Assembly: GCF_947172395.1 (NCBI RefSeq)
Contig: NC_069097.1
Span: 14,120,142 to 14,184,141, forward strand
Source of the DNA: Bicyclus anynana
Lineage: Eukaryota; Arthropoda; Insecta; Lepidoptera; Nymphalidae
Length of the DNA stretch: 64,000 nt
Direction: 5' to 3'
Under the pieces are notes generated by a model. The model saw only the letters and a program-made list of their open reading frames with translations, made no database searches and had not been told where the DNA came from. This document shows positions 1 through 10,457 of the stretch, one piece after another. The position numbers were made by a program, and so were the translations under genes. Every line of letters starts with the position of its first letter. The stretch's first letter is position 1.

Positions 1-23
1 GTTAGGTGCTGGTTTATGGGTTA

Positions 24-215
24 CTAGCTGACGCCGTGCGGTTTCACGCGCGTGGTTCACGTTCCCGTAGGAGTACGGGGATAATATACCATCTATAGCC
101 TTCCTCGATAAATGGGCTATCTAACACTACAAGAATTATTCAAATCGAACCAGTAGTTCCTGAGATTAGCGCGTTCAATCAAACAAACTTTTCAGCTTTA
201 TAATATTAGTGTAGA
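24..215 (-). mobile_element. Complete short non-autonomous Helitron
   Basis: Read on the minus strand it starts TC, runs through the TAATATTA motif and ends in a GC-rich hairpin followed by CTAG. It lies between A and T, the Helitron target. The 192-bp length equals that of the copy at 55417-55608. It has no coding capacity, so a Helitron Rep/helicase from elsewhere would have moved it. Confidence 0.8.
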
Positions 216-242
216 TTAGTCTAAGCTTTCAGATTTTATAAA

Positions 243-588
243 AAATTTTAATAAAAAAAATATAACCGACTTCAAAACCTAAAAACGTACCCACTAAACT
301 AAAAAGCGAAAAATAACATCATAATATGTTCTACCTGCTGATCAGTATGAAGGCGGTGCTAAGCCGGTGATGTATTAATTCAAGCCATGTTATAGATTTA
401 AATTTTGCAGACAGTGTTGTTTCATGTGGTCCTGTCAGAAATGGCTTAAATTAAGTCAACACCGGCTTAGCACCGACTTCATACTGATCAGCAGGTAGAA
501 CATATTATGATGTTATTTTTCGCTTTTTAGTTTAGTGGGTACGTTTTTAGGTTTTGAAGTCGGTTGTATTTTTTTTATTAAAATTTTC
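243..588. repeat. Large foldback: ~146-bp inverted repeats
   Basis: Positions 243-388 and 441-587 are near-perfect inverted copies around a 52-bp spacer. Both outer parts carry the ACCGACTTCAAAACC motif. The structure could be a MITE or an inverted duplication of a LINE tail. No target duplication was identified. Confidence 0.75.
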
Positions 589-632
589 ATTATTTTTCCA
601 TTTTTAGTGTAAAATTTCATCTCAAACAAATA

Positions 633-1040
633 CATCAGACCCCTTATGACAGTCACAACCCATCTTGGTACAAAATTCTCAGCAATACAAATTAATCAAT
701 CCCAAGCACAAGGTAGCTACCGTAAACCGTTAAGGGGTGCCCTTAATTGACCTTGGTCTTCATCATCAGACCCCTAATAACAGACACAACTCATCTAGGT
801 AGAAAGTTCTCAGCAATACGAATTAATCAAGGCCAAACACAAGGTAGTTACTGTAAACTGTTAAGGAGTTCTCTTAATTGTCCTTGGTCTGCATCACCAA
901 ACCCCAAAATGACAGTCACAACCTATCTATGTGGAAAGTTCTCATTAATACAAATTAATCAAGCCCAAACACAAGGTAACTCCTGTAAATCGCCGAGGAG
1001 TTCCCTCGTCTGTTTTATGACTCCATCATCAGATCGATTT
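633..1040 (+). repeat. Tandem repeat, ~130-bp unit, about three copies
   Basis: Units begin near 633, 764 and 892 with CATCAGACCCC-like starts, and a partial fourth begins near 1022. Each contains AATTAATCAA followed by an ACACAAGGTA motif. A 98-codon frame runs through it at 747-1043 but looks like a by-product of the repeat. Confidence 0.75.
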
Positions 1041-1130
1041 TAAACCTTCATGAAATTGTAGTGCTTAAAAGTACTAAATGGAAAAGTTTACGAACACAAT
1101 AGATACCCATATAATTTTCGAAAGTTCCCC

Positions 1131-1320
1131 TCAATTTCTCCAGGATTCCATAATCAGATCTTGACATGATGGCAATGGGACCAAATGGGGACTATACCGT
1201 TTCAAACAAAAAAAGAATTTTTGAAATCGGTCCAGGCGTCTTTGAGTAATCGGTGTACATACATAAAAAAAAAAAATACCGACCGAATTGAGAACCTCCT
1301 CCTTTTTGAAGTCGGTTAAA
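1131..1320 (-). repeat. Dispersed repeat ending in AACCGACTTC motif
   Basis: This block ends GAAGTCGGTTAAAAA. Its last ~50 bp recur at 12318-12368, and the AACCGACTTC motif also opens the foldback at 243-588. It resembles the 3' untranslated part of a lepidopteran retroelement, but the family is not assigned. Confidence 0.55.
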
Positions 1321-1330
1321 AATAACTTAC

Positions 1331-1738
1331 GTACGTGTTTGTCTTTGGAGTGGTAACTAGCCACGGCTGATGTTTACTAGTAGACCCTGAACTAATTTAG
1401 AAAATTTATACAACATACTCGCGGAATTCTTACAGTTTGGACCAAAACACAAAGTGTACGAGAGTGTGTCTCACTTTCTTTCGACTTTTTGCATCGTCCA
1501 CACACACACACACACACATCGAGTGTGTTATTAGCATATTTCCCATTAGCATGCAGCGTCTTAATCAACTTTTGTAATTGGGGATTATGAATTTTAATCT
1601 ACATAATGGATGTGTTAATGTATTGTTTGAGAACATATTCTGTTCTTCTTGTAAATCATATTTTTTTTTTCGTTTTTTTAACACTTTTTTTTAACTGCAA
1701 TAAAACTGTTAGACTTAAACCACTTTTTCTACATTGAA
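1331..1738. other. AT-rich spacer with a (CA)n microsatellite
   Basis: No gene is seen. A (CA)10 run lies at 1499-1518, and T-rich tracts lie at 1660-1695. Confidence 0.7.
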
Positions 1739-1960
1739 CTGCCTCGTAGATTCAGTGGTTAGAGTCTCTGGATAAAGATGACAAGGTCCTGGGTTCGAGT
1801 CTGGGTTATAAAATATTGAGCTTTTCTTGATTCCAAGAAACTTTCCAAGAAAAAAGATTCCAAATATTCTCAGTCCGGAGTTGGGGAGTTGGTGGTGTTA
1901 CACCCCCGTGCTTCAGAGAGCACGGCTATTGATCCCGATCACTATCTTACCGTGTTCATA
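1739..1960 (+). mobile_element. SINE D (tRNA-headed), 5' part
   Basis: A tRNA-like head carries a B-box GGTTCGAGTC near 1793. It is followed by an AAATATTGAGC body and the CCCCCGTGCTTCAGAGAGCACG hairpin region near 1903-1925. Related heads occur near 8.7 and 26.65 kb. The 3' part is interrupted by the MITE at 1956-2116. Confidence 0.6.
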
Positions 1961-2116
1961 GGCGTTACAGGGGCACCCCCAGGGGACCATTCACCCGCTG
2001 AGTGTTAAAATCTCAAACGCATTGAACTTATATTCGACACTCAGCGGGTGAACGATCTAGGAGATCCCCTAGGGGATCCCCTAGCGATCCCCTGAGCGCC
2101 CTCATAACGTCTATGA
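1956..2116. mobile_element. MITE with terminal and internal inverted repeats
   Basis: The ends TCATAGGCGTTAC and its inverse near 2104-2116 form imperfect terminal inverted repeats. A perfect 16-bp inverted repeat lies inside (1990-2005 and 2037-2052). It is inserted in SINE D, so it is younger than that copy. The superfamily is unknown. Confidence 0.6.
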
Positions 2117-2216
2117 TTTCCACTGTTACTTAGCTATCAGTCTGATACTGATAGAGAAATAAATAATCACCAATCACAAGAGGAAATCTAAACGTGAGCC
2201 CAATTTATTAAGTGAT

Positions 2217-2474
2217 ATGCGCGGTGGATTTACAAGACGGAGGTCCTGGGTTCGATCCCCGGCTGGGCTGACTGAAGTTTTCTTAATCGGTCCAGGTGTG
2301 ACTGGTTGGAGGCTTCGGCCGTGGCTAGTTACCCTACTCACCCTACTGGCAAAGACGTACCGCTAAACGATTTAGCGTTACGGTACGATGTCGTGTAGAA
2401 ACCGATAGGAGTACGGATTTTCATCCTCTTCCTAACAAGTTAACCCGCTTCCATCTTAGATTGCATCATCACAT
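2217..2474 (+). mobile_element. SINE A, 5'-truncated
   Basis: The copy begins at the anticodon-arm region of the tRNA-like head, then shows the B-box GGTTCGATCCC and the conserved body (CCGTGGCTAGTTACC, GACGTACCGC, GATGTCGTGTAGAAACC). It stops before the A-rich tail, directly against an opposite-strand SINE A. Confidence 0.85.
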
Positions 2475-2620
2475 GGTAGGGTGGTAACTAGCCACGGCCG
2501 ACCTCCCACCAGCCAGACCAGTGCCAATTAAGAAAACCTCAATCAGCCTTGCCGGGAATCGAACCCAGGACTTCTGTCTTGTAAATCCACCGCGTATTCC
2601 ACTGCGCCACGGAGGCCGTC
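2475..2620 (-). mobile_element. SINE A head half, inverted neighbour
   Basis: This is the reverse-strand tRNA head and first half of the body, ending in the complete CACTGCGCCACGGAGGCC start. With the copy at 2217-2474 it forms an inverted pair. Confidence 0.85.
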
Positions 2621-3200
2621 AAAATCTTCTATCTATTCTGTTTTAATTTTCGACCACAGATACTAGTAATTATAACTACACCACAAATTTCAGAAACCTA
2701 ACTCATAAGAAAAAGATTGTTGCACTCAGCGTTAAAGCTTAGGAAATTCAATTCAGACTTACCACCACAAATGAATTTCAACTTTATTACCAACACACAA
2801 GGTGTATTTTCTTTCAGCGTAACCAACATGCATTCTTTGCAACCCGCTGAATCATTTCAGTGGTAGACAGGGACGGAGGTATAAACCACCATATTTCACA
2901 TAGATACAAGCGAGACGGCTATGTCTTTTTTTGTTGCCGCTGCGAACGCCTGGCTAATGCAAGCTGTGTCTTGCCTCTGACGAAGATGGATGGCTTCTCC
3001 TTAGCAGCTGAATGAGATGACTGAGAAAGGATAAAGGGTAATTAACTTTGAAATTAGACCTAAGAATCGAATCTGTACCTAGAATCTAGATTTTAAGATA
3101 GCTAAATCAATGGAAGGTAGATTTAAGATATATTTTCTAAGTGTACCTATACTCAGAGGAAAGATAACGTTAAGTATTTAACCTATGCCAATTAGATTTC
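2621..3200. other. Unassigned, no gene seen
   Basis: Mixed-composition sequence. The stretch 2865-3005 is less AT-rich and may be an unassigned old repeat. No coding frame or splice structure is convincing. Confidence 0.5.
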
Positions 3201-3450
3201 ATGATAGCCCAGTGGATATGAGCTTTGCCTTCGATTCGGAGGGCGTAGGTTCGAATCCGTCCGATCCGTTCGAGTCCATATCCAACTTTTCAGTTGGATG
3301 AACATTTTAAGAAATTAAATATCACATATCTCGAAACGGTGAAGGAAAAACATTGTGAGGAAATTTACTTAATTCTCTACCTAACCTAACCCCTCTCATG
3401 AGAGGAGACTCGTGCTCAACAGTGAGCCGAAAATGGATTTTTAATGATGA
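3201..3450 (+). mobile_element. SINE B
   Basis: The head contains A-box-like TAGCCCAGTGG and B-box GGTTCGAATCC. The body has TTTTCAGTTG, AAATTAAATATCAC and CGGTGAAGGAAAAAC, and the end is AGTGAGCCGAA followed by an ATGATGA tail. Several internal deletions mark an old copy. Confidence 0.8.
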
Positions 3451-3605
3451 ATTAGATTATCAGTAGTTAGTAAAGCTTTTTCTCATAGTTCTATTCTGGG
3501 GAAGAAAGTTGGGAAGCAGTGGTCTGTGGAGAAATTTAGGTACAGGCACATGACCTTAGTTTATTTGACCTTAACAACATATTGTGTTCACTTAAAATGA
3601 AACAT

Positions 3606-3912
3606 TCATCATTACCAACCCATTTATGGCTCACTGCTGAGCACTAGTCTCCTCTAAGAATGAAAGGGGTTAGGCCATTACCACGATGGTCCAATGCGGA
3701 CTGGCAGACTTCACACAAGTAGAGATTTTAGAAAATTCTCAATGTATGCAGGTTTCCTTACGATGTTTTTTCTTCACCGTTTGAGACACGCGATATTTAA
3801 TTTCATAAAATGCACATAACTGAAAAGTTAGAGGTGCATGCCCCGGACCGAATTCAATTCTACGCCCTCCGGAATCGGAGGCAGAGGTCATATCCACTGG
3901 GCTATTACGGCT
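3606..3912 (-). mobile_element. SINE B, near full length
   Basis: The reverse-strand copy runs from the ATC-rich tail (3606) through the body to the head CCACTGGGCTATTACGGC. It shares every block with the copy at 3201-3450. Confidence 0.85.
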
Positions 3913-3964
3913 AATTATAAAACATTAAGTAAGTTATATCTCTGACAAAAGCTTCCATCTAGTG

Positions 3965-4450
3965 TGCTACCCAATGTATTGGTGGTCGTTTATGACAACT
4001 GTAATATCATCATCATCATATCAGCCGATGGACGTCCACTGCAGGACATAGGACTTTTGTAGGGACTTCCAAACGTCACGATACTGAGCCGCCTGCATCC
4101 AGCGAATCCCTGCGACTCGCTTGATGTCGTCAGTCCACCTGGTGGACCAACTGTAATATGGTTGGTTATATTCTCGGCAAAAGCTAATATATAGATCTAC
4201 TACACAACTGTAGTACCAATTATAGTAGTAGTACATGTTTATAAAAACTGTAATATGGATATATTGTTGGAAAAAGCTACTATATAGATGTACTACATAG
4301 CTAGAGTGGTACCCAATGTATTAGTAGTCATTTACAACAACTATCATATGGATATATTGTCGGAAAAACTAGTATATAGATCTATTGCATAGCTAGAGTG
4401 GTACCCAATGTATTAGTGTTGGTTTACAACAAGTGTAATATGGTTATAGA
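3965..4450. repeat. ~92-bp tandem repeat split by an RTE insertion
   Basis: ACCCAATGTATT recurs near 3969, 4311 and 4403, with shared GATATATTGT and ATATAGATCTA motifs between. An RTE tail is inserted at 4008-4147. Confidence 0.65.
4008..4147 (-). mobile_element. RTE-type LINE 3' end with 12-bp target duplication
   Basis: On the minus strand it encodes the RTE C-terminus: RWTDDIKRVAG, then RDVWKSLQKSYV and QWTSIG, then a (TGA)n tail. CAACTGTAATAT lies directly on both sides (3996-4007 and 4148-4159). The copy is strongly 5'-truncated and encodes only the last ~45 residues. Confidence 0.85.
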
Positions 4451-5166
4451 GGCGATGTTCAAGACTGTAATCCATCTACTTCACAGCGACGCGCCGGGAG
4501 GGACGCCTGCACTTGGGGCGGGGCCGTAGTGACCGCGGAATTTTCACAAAACTACCAATGCGAACTTTCGATAAAATTTTATCATAATGTAATGAGGAGG
4601 TTCGTGGCAACTTTCGCTAGAGATCTTTAAAGTTCTCTTAAAAGAGATGATTAGTTTTTAGCATTATTCGGTAGCGCCGTTTAAAAATGAGTAAAAAAAA
4701 GATTTTCTTTATGATATTTCTTAAAATCTACTGGGCCTAATCTATTCAATTGTAATTAATGTGACATCTTTTTAAATACTGCGCATTACGTTCATATCGG
4801 TTGGCCCGTTTAAATGTTATGAGAGGCTTACATTTTTACATACGTACACCTACACTCCTACAATAAGATAGACACTATAATTTAAAAAGTCACGATAGCT
4901 TCTAAGAGTATCACAACTCTGTTTTGTTGTTTTGTTGTTAAAGCAGCAAAAGAGAGGATTTTTCATCTATATCTATTTACCTGATACAGAAACCACAATA
5001 AGAGCTTTTTCCCCACCGCTGTTCCATTTATTCAAATCAACTAATCAACCAAATCTATTAGATTCCCGCGATACTCGCGTAAGTACTCGCTTAGCATCTA
5101 ATATTAAAAGAGGGAAAGTTTGTGAGGCTGTAGGGGTAATCTCTGGATTTACATTTCTGGATTTTG
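4451..5166. other. Unassigned spacer
   Basis: It contains a short GC-rich patch at 4485-4540 and AT-rich sequence. A 131-codon frame at 4932-5327 runs through it into a Helitron fragment and shows no protein family. Confidence 0.5.
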
Positions 5167-5300
5167 AAAAATGTTTTGCCAATAGAAAGTTACGTTATTT
5201 GCAAGTATCAGAGACTATATTTTTTCTTCGTATTCCCACGGGAGCGACAACTACGCGGGTAAAACCGTGGGGCAGTGAAGCTGAGCGAGGCAACGAATCC
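5167..5300 (+). mobile_element. Helitron 3'-end fragment
   Basis: CGTATTCCCACGGGAGCGAC followed by ACGCGGGTAAAACCGTGGGGC is the decayed terminal hairpin region of the Helitrons in this window. The CTAG end is lost. Confidence 0.55.
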
Positions 5301-5456
5301 GAGAAACGGAGAAATATTAACCAATAGGTTTGCACAAAATCTCCGCTCTTCTTAAGTGGAGAGGGACTTGCGAGCTAGTTTCAAAATTCATATGAAACCG
5401 GTAAACGGAGCGGGAAAAATAAAAAAAATCAACATTTATTTATTTAACATAGTCTG

Positions 5457-5562
5457 CAACTCGGCTCAGGTGGACAGACACAGTACGCAACTCCGCTGCA
5501 CATTAGTCCGTGTCTCCGCCACGCTCCTTCGCTCCGCTCTGTCCACCAGAGCAGCCTAAGAA
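5457..5562. mobile_element. Short hairpin MITE candidate
   Basis: GGTGGACAGA near 5469 and its inverse TCTGTCCACC near 5538-5547 flank a GC-rich CGCTCC-containing interior. The sequence stands out from its AT-rich surroundings. Boundaries are uncertain. Confidence 0.4.
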
Positions 5563-5786
5563 ATCAAAAAAAATCCCATCCCGCTGTAAGTAGCGGCACG
5601 CGCTTAGAATGATGCATTAATCCCTGTTCCAGCGTGAAACGTTAATATATGAGCTCGGTTCGACTCGGTCGCGGCTCGGTACGACTGAGGAGCGATATTG
5701 TTATAAGCGCTGTGACCTTACCGTAACATTGTCCTACACCGGCGAAATAACGCAGCAAAAAGGTCTGGGTGTCCTAATAATATAAA

Positions 5787-6016
5787 CTAGCGAACGCCCG
5801 CGACTTCGTCCGCATGGAATTCAGTTTTTCAATCCAAACCAACAAATTCCGCAGGAACCATGGATTTATTCGGCATAAAAATGCCTATGTGTTAATCCAG
5901 AGTAAAATCTAATTTCCAAATTTCAGCCAAATCCCTTCAGTAGTAGCGGCGTTAAAGAGTAACAAACATCAAAATAAACATCCATACAAACTTTCTTGTT
6001 TATAATATTAGTAGGA
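5787..6016 (-). mobile_element. Helitron, complete or nearly so
   Basis: Reverse-strand copy: CTAG at 5787-5790, the CGCCCGCGACTTCGTCCGC hairpin, a body with AAAATGCCTATGTGTTAATCC, and the TAATATTAGTAGGA end. A second subfamily distinct from the copy at 24-215. Confidence 0.75.
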
Positions 6017-7100
6017 CTAGACTGTTGTCCAGAATATTTTTCATTAGTCAGGTATTTCCCTCCGTCCGGACTTGCCCTGTCAGTGTGTATGTGTGGGCTA
6101 AATCTTGAACAACAGGAACACTCCTGTAAGCTTAGGACTTTAGGATTCGTTACGCCTGTTCTATACATCCTTTGGTGACTATACATTATAATGATATATC
6201 TAAACAACTTGCGGACTTAAAGCCAGGTTTATCTCCTCATAACAAAACAGGAGGCATGTTTATATACAATAGGACATAATTATTATGTAAAGAAAAACAT
6301 GAACCTAATATTAGTATTATTGTATAACACGAGTATGTTTCCAAGCTTAAAAAAATATATAATAAGTAGCTACAAAATATAACAAAATTAGTTGGCGAAA
6401 ACTCGAAAATTTAATTTCCATTTTCCGGCGGAGATATATTTCAAAAGGCAGCGATGGAGTAGTGAGGAAATATCTTAATTTCCACATAAAATATCTAAAG
6501 CACGGAAGTCAAGTGTTTGTACGTAAAAAATTGGGTCACCTTTGCAAAAGTGAACACCGTTTTTGCGAAGGTATAAAATGTTATATGACCAAGGATTTAT
6601 ACTTTGTACCTTTTTATGTGAGGACATTGCTGTGTATACCTTATATACCTTCGTGCTGTGGAGGCGTATGTGAGGACATTGCTGTGTATACCTTATGTAC
6701 CTTCGTGTTGTGGAGGCGAGTTGCAACTCATCTCCTGGTGACTCATTTACAAGACATACCTAATAATCACCTTTAGCGCTATCAAAGGATAGAATTATTT
6801 CGGACTTATGACAACTACTGTACTGCGATAGGCTGAACACATAAAGGGGAAAGCCCAACGGCCACTACAACCCCGGGAACCCTGGTTTACCCCTGTATAA
6901 AAGTATATGGAGTTGATAAAATATTATGTATAAATAAGGATATGGTTAAATAATTTTCGAATAAAAGTATTTCATTATTTTTTTTATTAGGTATGATTCT
7001 TAAAGAAAATATTTTTTTGTTTCTCCTTGTTCAAAAAGTTCGCCGCTGTACCAAAGTCCAGACTAGGATCCGCGGAGCATTTTTACAATTAATAACTATC
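6017..7100. other. Spacer with a 52-bp direct duplication
   Basis: Positions 6615-6666 and 6667-6718 are adjacent near-identical 52-bp copies. Short frames on both strands (104 and 83 codons) cross the duplication and match no known family. The rest is AT-rich. Confidence 0.55.
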
Positions 7101-7109
7101 AAGTTAATT

Positions 7110-7553
7110 ATCCGTGCCGGAACGCTAAATCCCTTGGCGGTACGTCTTAGCTGGTAGGCTGGTAACTGGTGGCCGAAGCCTCCGCACCAGCCAGACTTGT
7201 ACCAATTAATAAAATATTGGATAGAAGCAAGCTTTACTTCGTGGAAGTTCATCATGAATAGATAATATTTTATTTATCTTGCTATCGTCCGCGAAAAGCC
7301 GACGAACCCATGCGACACCCAGGTCCGACAAAATACTCTATATGTACGTTTCACCCCGAAACCGGAGCATCTTCAGGAGATGTTTATTATTATGGTATAG
7401 ATGTAGAGTATTTGGTCGGCGTTTTTGCGGATGATAGCAAAATAAATAAATTATTATACATTCAATTAAGAAAGGTTCAATTTGCCCAGCCGGGGATCGA
7501 ACCCAGGACCTCCGTCTTGTAAATCCAGCGCACATACCACAGCGCCACGGAGG
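7110..7553 (-). mobile_element. SINE A split by a foldback element
   Basis: The body lies at 7110-7213 and the head at 7463-7553, the latter ending CACAGCGCCACGGAGG. Between them is the 249-bp foldback insertion at 7214-7462. The two halves join in the right order when the insertion is removed. Confidence 0.8.
7214..7462. mobile_element. Foldback element with ~11-bp target duplication
   Basis: Long inverted arms around TTATTTATCTTGCTATCGTC and its inverse GATGATAGCAAAATAAATAA enclose the insert. CAATTAA plus three further A's (one mismatch) lies at 7203-7213 and 7463-7473. The sibling copy at 50914-51186 also has a ~12-bp duplication. Confidence 0.7.
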
Positions 7554-7848
7554 ACATCCATTTTTTCTACTCCTACTAACTACTGTTCTAGGTACTATTC
7601 TATACTTATGTGTACAGAATGTCCACAGATCGCTCGGGATGCAACGCATAGATTTGCATCGACCTTGTTGCGTCCTTATGACCGGCGTTGATCTTTCGTT
7701 CCGTGGCTAATGAATATGTATCGTGTTACTACTGATACTATAGACCTCCTACTTTCTATTTCGACGCAAAAGCTACTACGAGTAAGTATACAAAGTTATA
7801 CTTGTAATCCTGCTTGAAGACCATTGGATAAAGAAAGAAAGAAAAATT

Positions 7849-8536
7849 AAACAGTTGGCAATCCCTGTGATATTTACACTCTAAATAAAAAAGTAAATGC
7901 GTCTGGACTTTGATGGTAACAGATTGAAAATTTCATCCATCTCCAAATTAGGATCACCATTCTCAGTAGATGAAGACAACAATAACATTTATTGTTGAAA
8001 AATATGTAAGTTACGGTCACATATTTACAATTATTTTCTGAAAAAAAATCAAGTGTGTATTATTCACTTTATTTAATTTTATTTTTTTCACATGAGAAAA
8101 AGGCAAAGGTATTACACCGTAAAGGATGTCCCATGTCTTCAAATCTCGCTCTTTTCGCAACTCAATAAAAATTAAATAAAAAAATGAACGCATTCCACAG
8201 ACAAGAACGCTGCATTTCATTCCAATTTAAAGTTTTTTATTTATTTTTCAAAACAATCAGGGCTTTATCTAATAAGATGATTCTATTTTCGAATAAAACC
8301 TCCTCCGTTTTATAGTAGGCTAGTACTTGGCTAGTACTCGTAACAGACAAAAATTAAAAAAAACAAAATTAGTTTAGCCCCTAGAGGCTGAAATGCTTGT
8401 TTAGCCCCGCTGTGGAGTGGTAATATGACAGTGTTTTTGAAAAAAAAAAAAGTTTTGTGAAAAATATATTTATTCGATTGGAGCAAGTAGTAATTGCCTC
8501 AAGTTCAAACAGTTGGCAATCCCTGTGATATTTACA
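7849..8536. repeat. Segment bounded by a 30-bp perfect direct repeat
   Basis: The 30 bases at 7849-7878 recur exactly at 8507-8536 (core AAACAGTTGGCAATCCCTG). They bracket 628 bp that include the dispersed block at 8175-8440. This could be an insertion with an unusually long target duplication or a small segmental duplication. Confidence 0.6.
8175..8440. repeat. Dispersed block shared with 26045-26308
   Basis: About 265 bp match the block near 26 kb with only a handful of differences. Both include GGCTAGTACTTGGCTAGTAC and TTTAGCCCCTAGAGGCTG. No protein or tRNA head is recognised. Confidence 0.75.
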
Positions 8537-8674
8537 ACTCGCTATGAGTTTGGTGACTCCGCTCCGGTGCGACTAGTGCGTCATATTGAGATTATTCGTA
8601 GCCTCCGCGAATGGACATCGCGGGGACTTGTTTTTTGTTTATCAACATTTCATATTATTATATTATAATTACTT

Positions 8675-8830
8675 CGCTCGTTGATTATAGTGGTGAGCTT
8701 ATGTGGCTTAGGATTACGAGGCCCTGGGTTCAAATCTTGGGTTGGCTTATACAATACTAAGCATGGAGGTGGAGAATCTTGTGGGAAATTTCGTTCGTAA
8801 CTAACACCAACCTACACAGACCTGTTAGTC
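8675..8830 (+). mobile_element. SINE D head, decayed
   Basis: GGTGAGCTTATGTGGCTTAG, GAGGCCCTGGGTTCAAATC and an AATACTAAGCATGG body match the SINE D head near 26.65 kb. Confidence 0.5.
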
Positions 8831-8856
8831 TTTTTAAATTTAATTTTATTTGATTA

Positions 8857-9209
8857 CCAGCGGACGCCCGCGTCTTTGTCCGCGAGAAATTTAGTTTTTC
8901 ACAAATCCCTCGAGAACCGTAGATTTTTTGGGATGAAAAGCAGCCTATATGTTAAAACAGAGTAAAATCTATTTCCATTCTAAATTTCAGCCAAATCGGT
9001 TTAAAATTGACAAAATTTCATACAAACTTTCATCCCCTATATTATCCCCTTTAGAGAGGGGGTAGAATTGATCATAATCCTTTGTTAGCGAGTGCCTACA
9101 TCATAACATCTACCTATATGCCAAATTTCAGCCCGATCCGTCCAGTGGTTTGGGCTAAATAAAGTAATCACTATGTCAGTCAGTCACCTTTGAGTTTTAT
9201 ATATTCAGA
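8857..9209 (-). mobile_element. Helitron of the long subfamily, decayed
   Basis: The terminal hairpin (CGGACGCCCGCG) with CCAG in place of CTAG is followed by CAGCCTATATGTTAA and CCGATCCGTCCAGTGGTT. It ends with TTTTATATATTCAGA. A fragment of the same family lies near 43015-43090. Confidence 0.6.
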
Positions 9210-9368
9210 TTTGCTATTGGATAAAATAAATATAAATTGTTTGCCAGAAATGGCCGAATACATTTGAATGTATGTGTTCTCAGTAAATAAACAATTATTG
9301 AACTGAACAAAAAATAATTTAGTATTTGTATAGCCTCATAATCTGATGTGTAAAGTCATTTAGGCAGA

Positions 9369-9515
9369 CCACTGGGTCATGCAGGTAATTATAGCCTATA
9401 GTCTTTTTCAATTAAAGGGTTATTCAACACTAAAACAATTTTTCAATTCGAACCCGAAATTAGTGCGTTCAAACAAACAAACAAACTCTTCAACTTTATA
9501 ATATTAAACATACTT
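9369..9515 (-). mobile_element. Helitron fragment
   Basis: TATAGCCTATAGTC, TTTTTCAATTCGAACC, TTAGTGCGTTCAAACAAACA and TTTATAATATTA match the body and 5' end of the 192-bp Helitron. The hairpin end is lost. Confidence 0.6.
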
Positions 9516-9559
9516 CATTGCTCACAAAGTACTGAACAAATTAACTAATAAAAAATAAT

Positions 9560-9665
9560 AATTGAAACTAAAAATTAGCATGCATAGGCGGCCTTATTGC
9601 TATATACAATCTCTAGCAGGCTACCCCTGATGACAGGACTTGCGGATTGTAAGCTCTAGGGGTGA
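9560..9665. repeat. LINE-tail-like fragment
   Basis: GGCGGCCTTATTGCTATATACAATCTCTAGCAGGCTACCCC resembles the block near 39265-39330. It is probably an antisense 3' tail of a LINE. Confidence 0.4.
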
Positions 9666-10457
9666 CTGTATAGACATACGCTGTATAATAGCTAGTTGTA
9701 TAGTTGTGTCGATTGGAAATCGGCGTCGTGTTGATTTTGCCGATTAAGCGCAATGCGGTACTGAGGAGGGTTCCGTAGAGAAATTTTGATAGTATTTATT
9801 TTTAACACGCATTTAATTGTTTCATTTGTATCTTTCTATCAACCTATGTCGTATATGGAGCGAAATCTTTGTACATGATTTTCAGCCATTTAAAATATCC
9901 TATTAAAAGAGGATGAGAAAATCCTTTCCGCTCTTGAAATGTTAAGCATCAATGTGAAATTTCCACTAAATAGGTTAAATTGGGGATGAAAGATTGTGTG
10001 AAAATTTTCAATTTTGAAAATTTAATAAAAAACAAATCACATTCCATGGCAAATTCAAACCACACACATTCCTATTTTTGGAAGATTTTGATAAACTTTC
10101 TTCCCAATTATACTCACGTAAATTATACTATACCATAAATTACTTTCCTTTCCAAGAAGTTTGGAAATTCTACCCATTCACTTTGTGGTGAAGATGTCCT
10201 CGTTTAGCTGTAGCACCTTATCTGCTCTATGGTCCTGCCGGACGAAGTCGCGTTTTTAATATGAATTTGGTGAAAAAAAAAAAATTAAAAACAAATAATT
10301 TAAAGTAGAAAATAATTTTCAGTAATATAGAAATAAGCGTACCTACTCTGTAAAGTTATTCATTACAATTTTTTTTTGTAAAAAGCGTGGGAATCTTTTA
10401 TTTTATTTTTCAACATACAAAAGTAATTTGTATGTTGACAAACAATCTTTTTTTCAG
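9666..10457. other. AT-rich, probable intron
   Basis: No repeat family is recognised. A perfect 11-bp hairpin (10411-10421 and 10427-10437) lies just upstream of a splice-acceptor-like site at 10456-10457. The sequence fits an intron ahead of the exon candidate. Confidence 0.45.

Noticed and set aside
747..1043. 98-codon open frame across the ~130-bp tandem repeat
   Set aside because: The translation repeats only because the DNA repeats. Start and stop fall at arbitrary places, and one unit lies outside the frame.
4932..5327. 131-codon plus frame
   Set aside because: Its C-terminal third is a Helitron end fragment and the rest is low-complexity AT-rich sequence.
7338..7649. 103-codon minus frame and the overlapping plus frames
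   Set aside because: They splice together a SINE A head and the foldback element; such chimaeric frames recur wherever these repeats meet.
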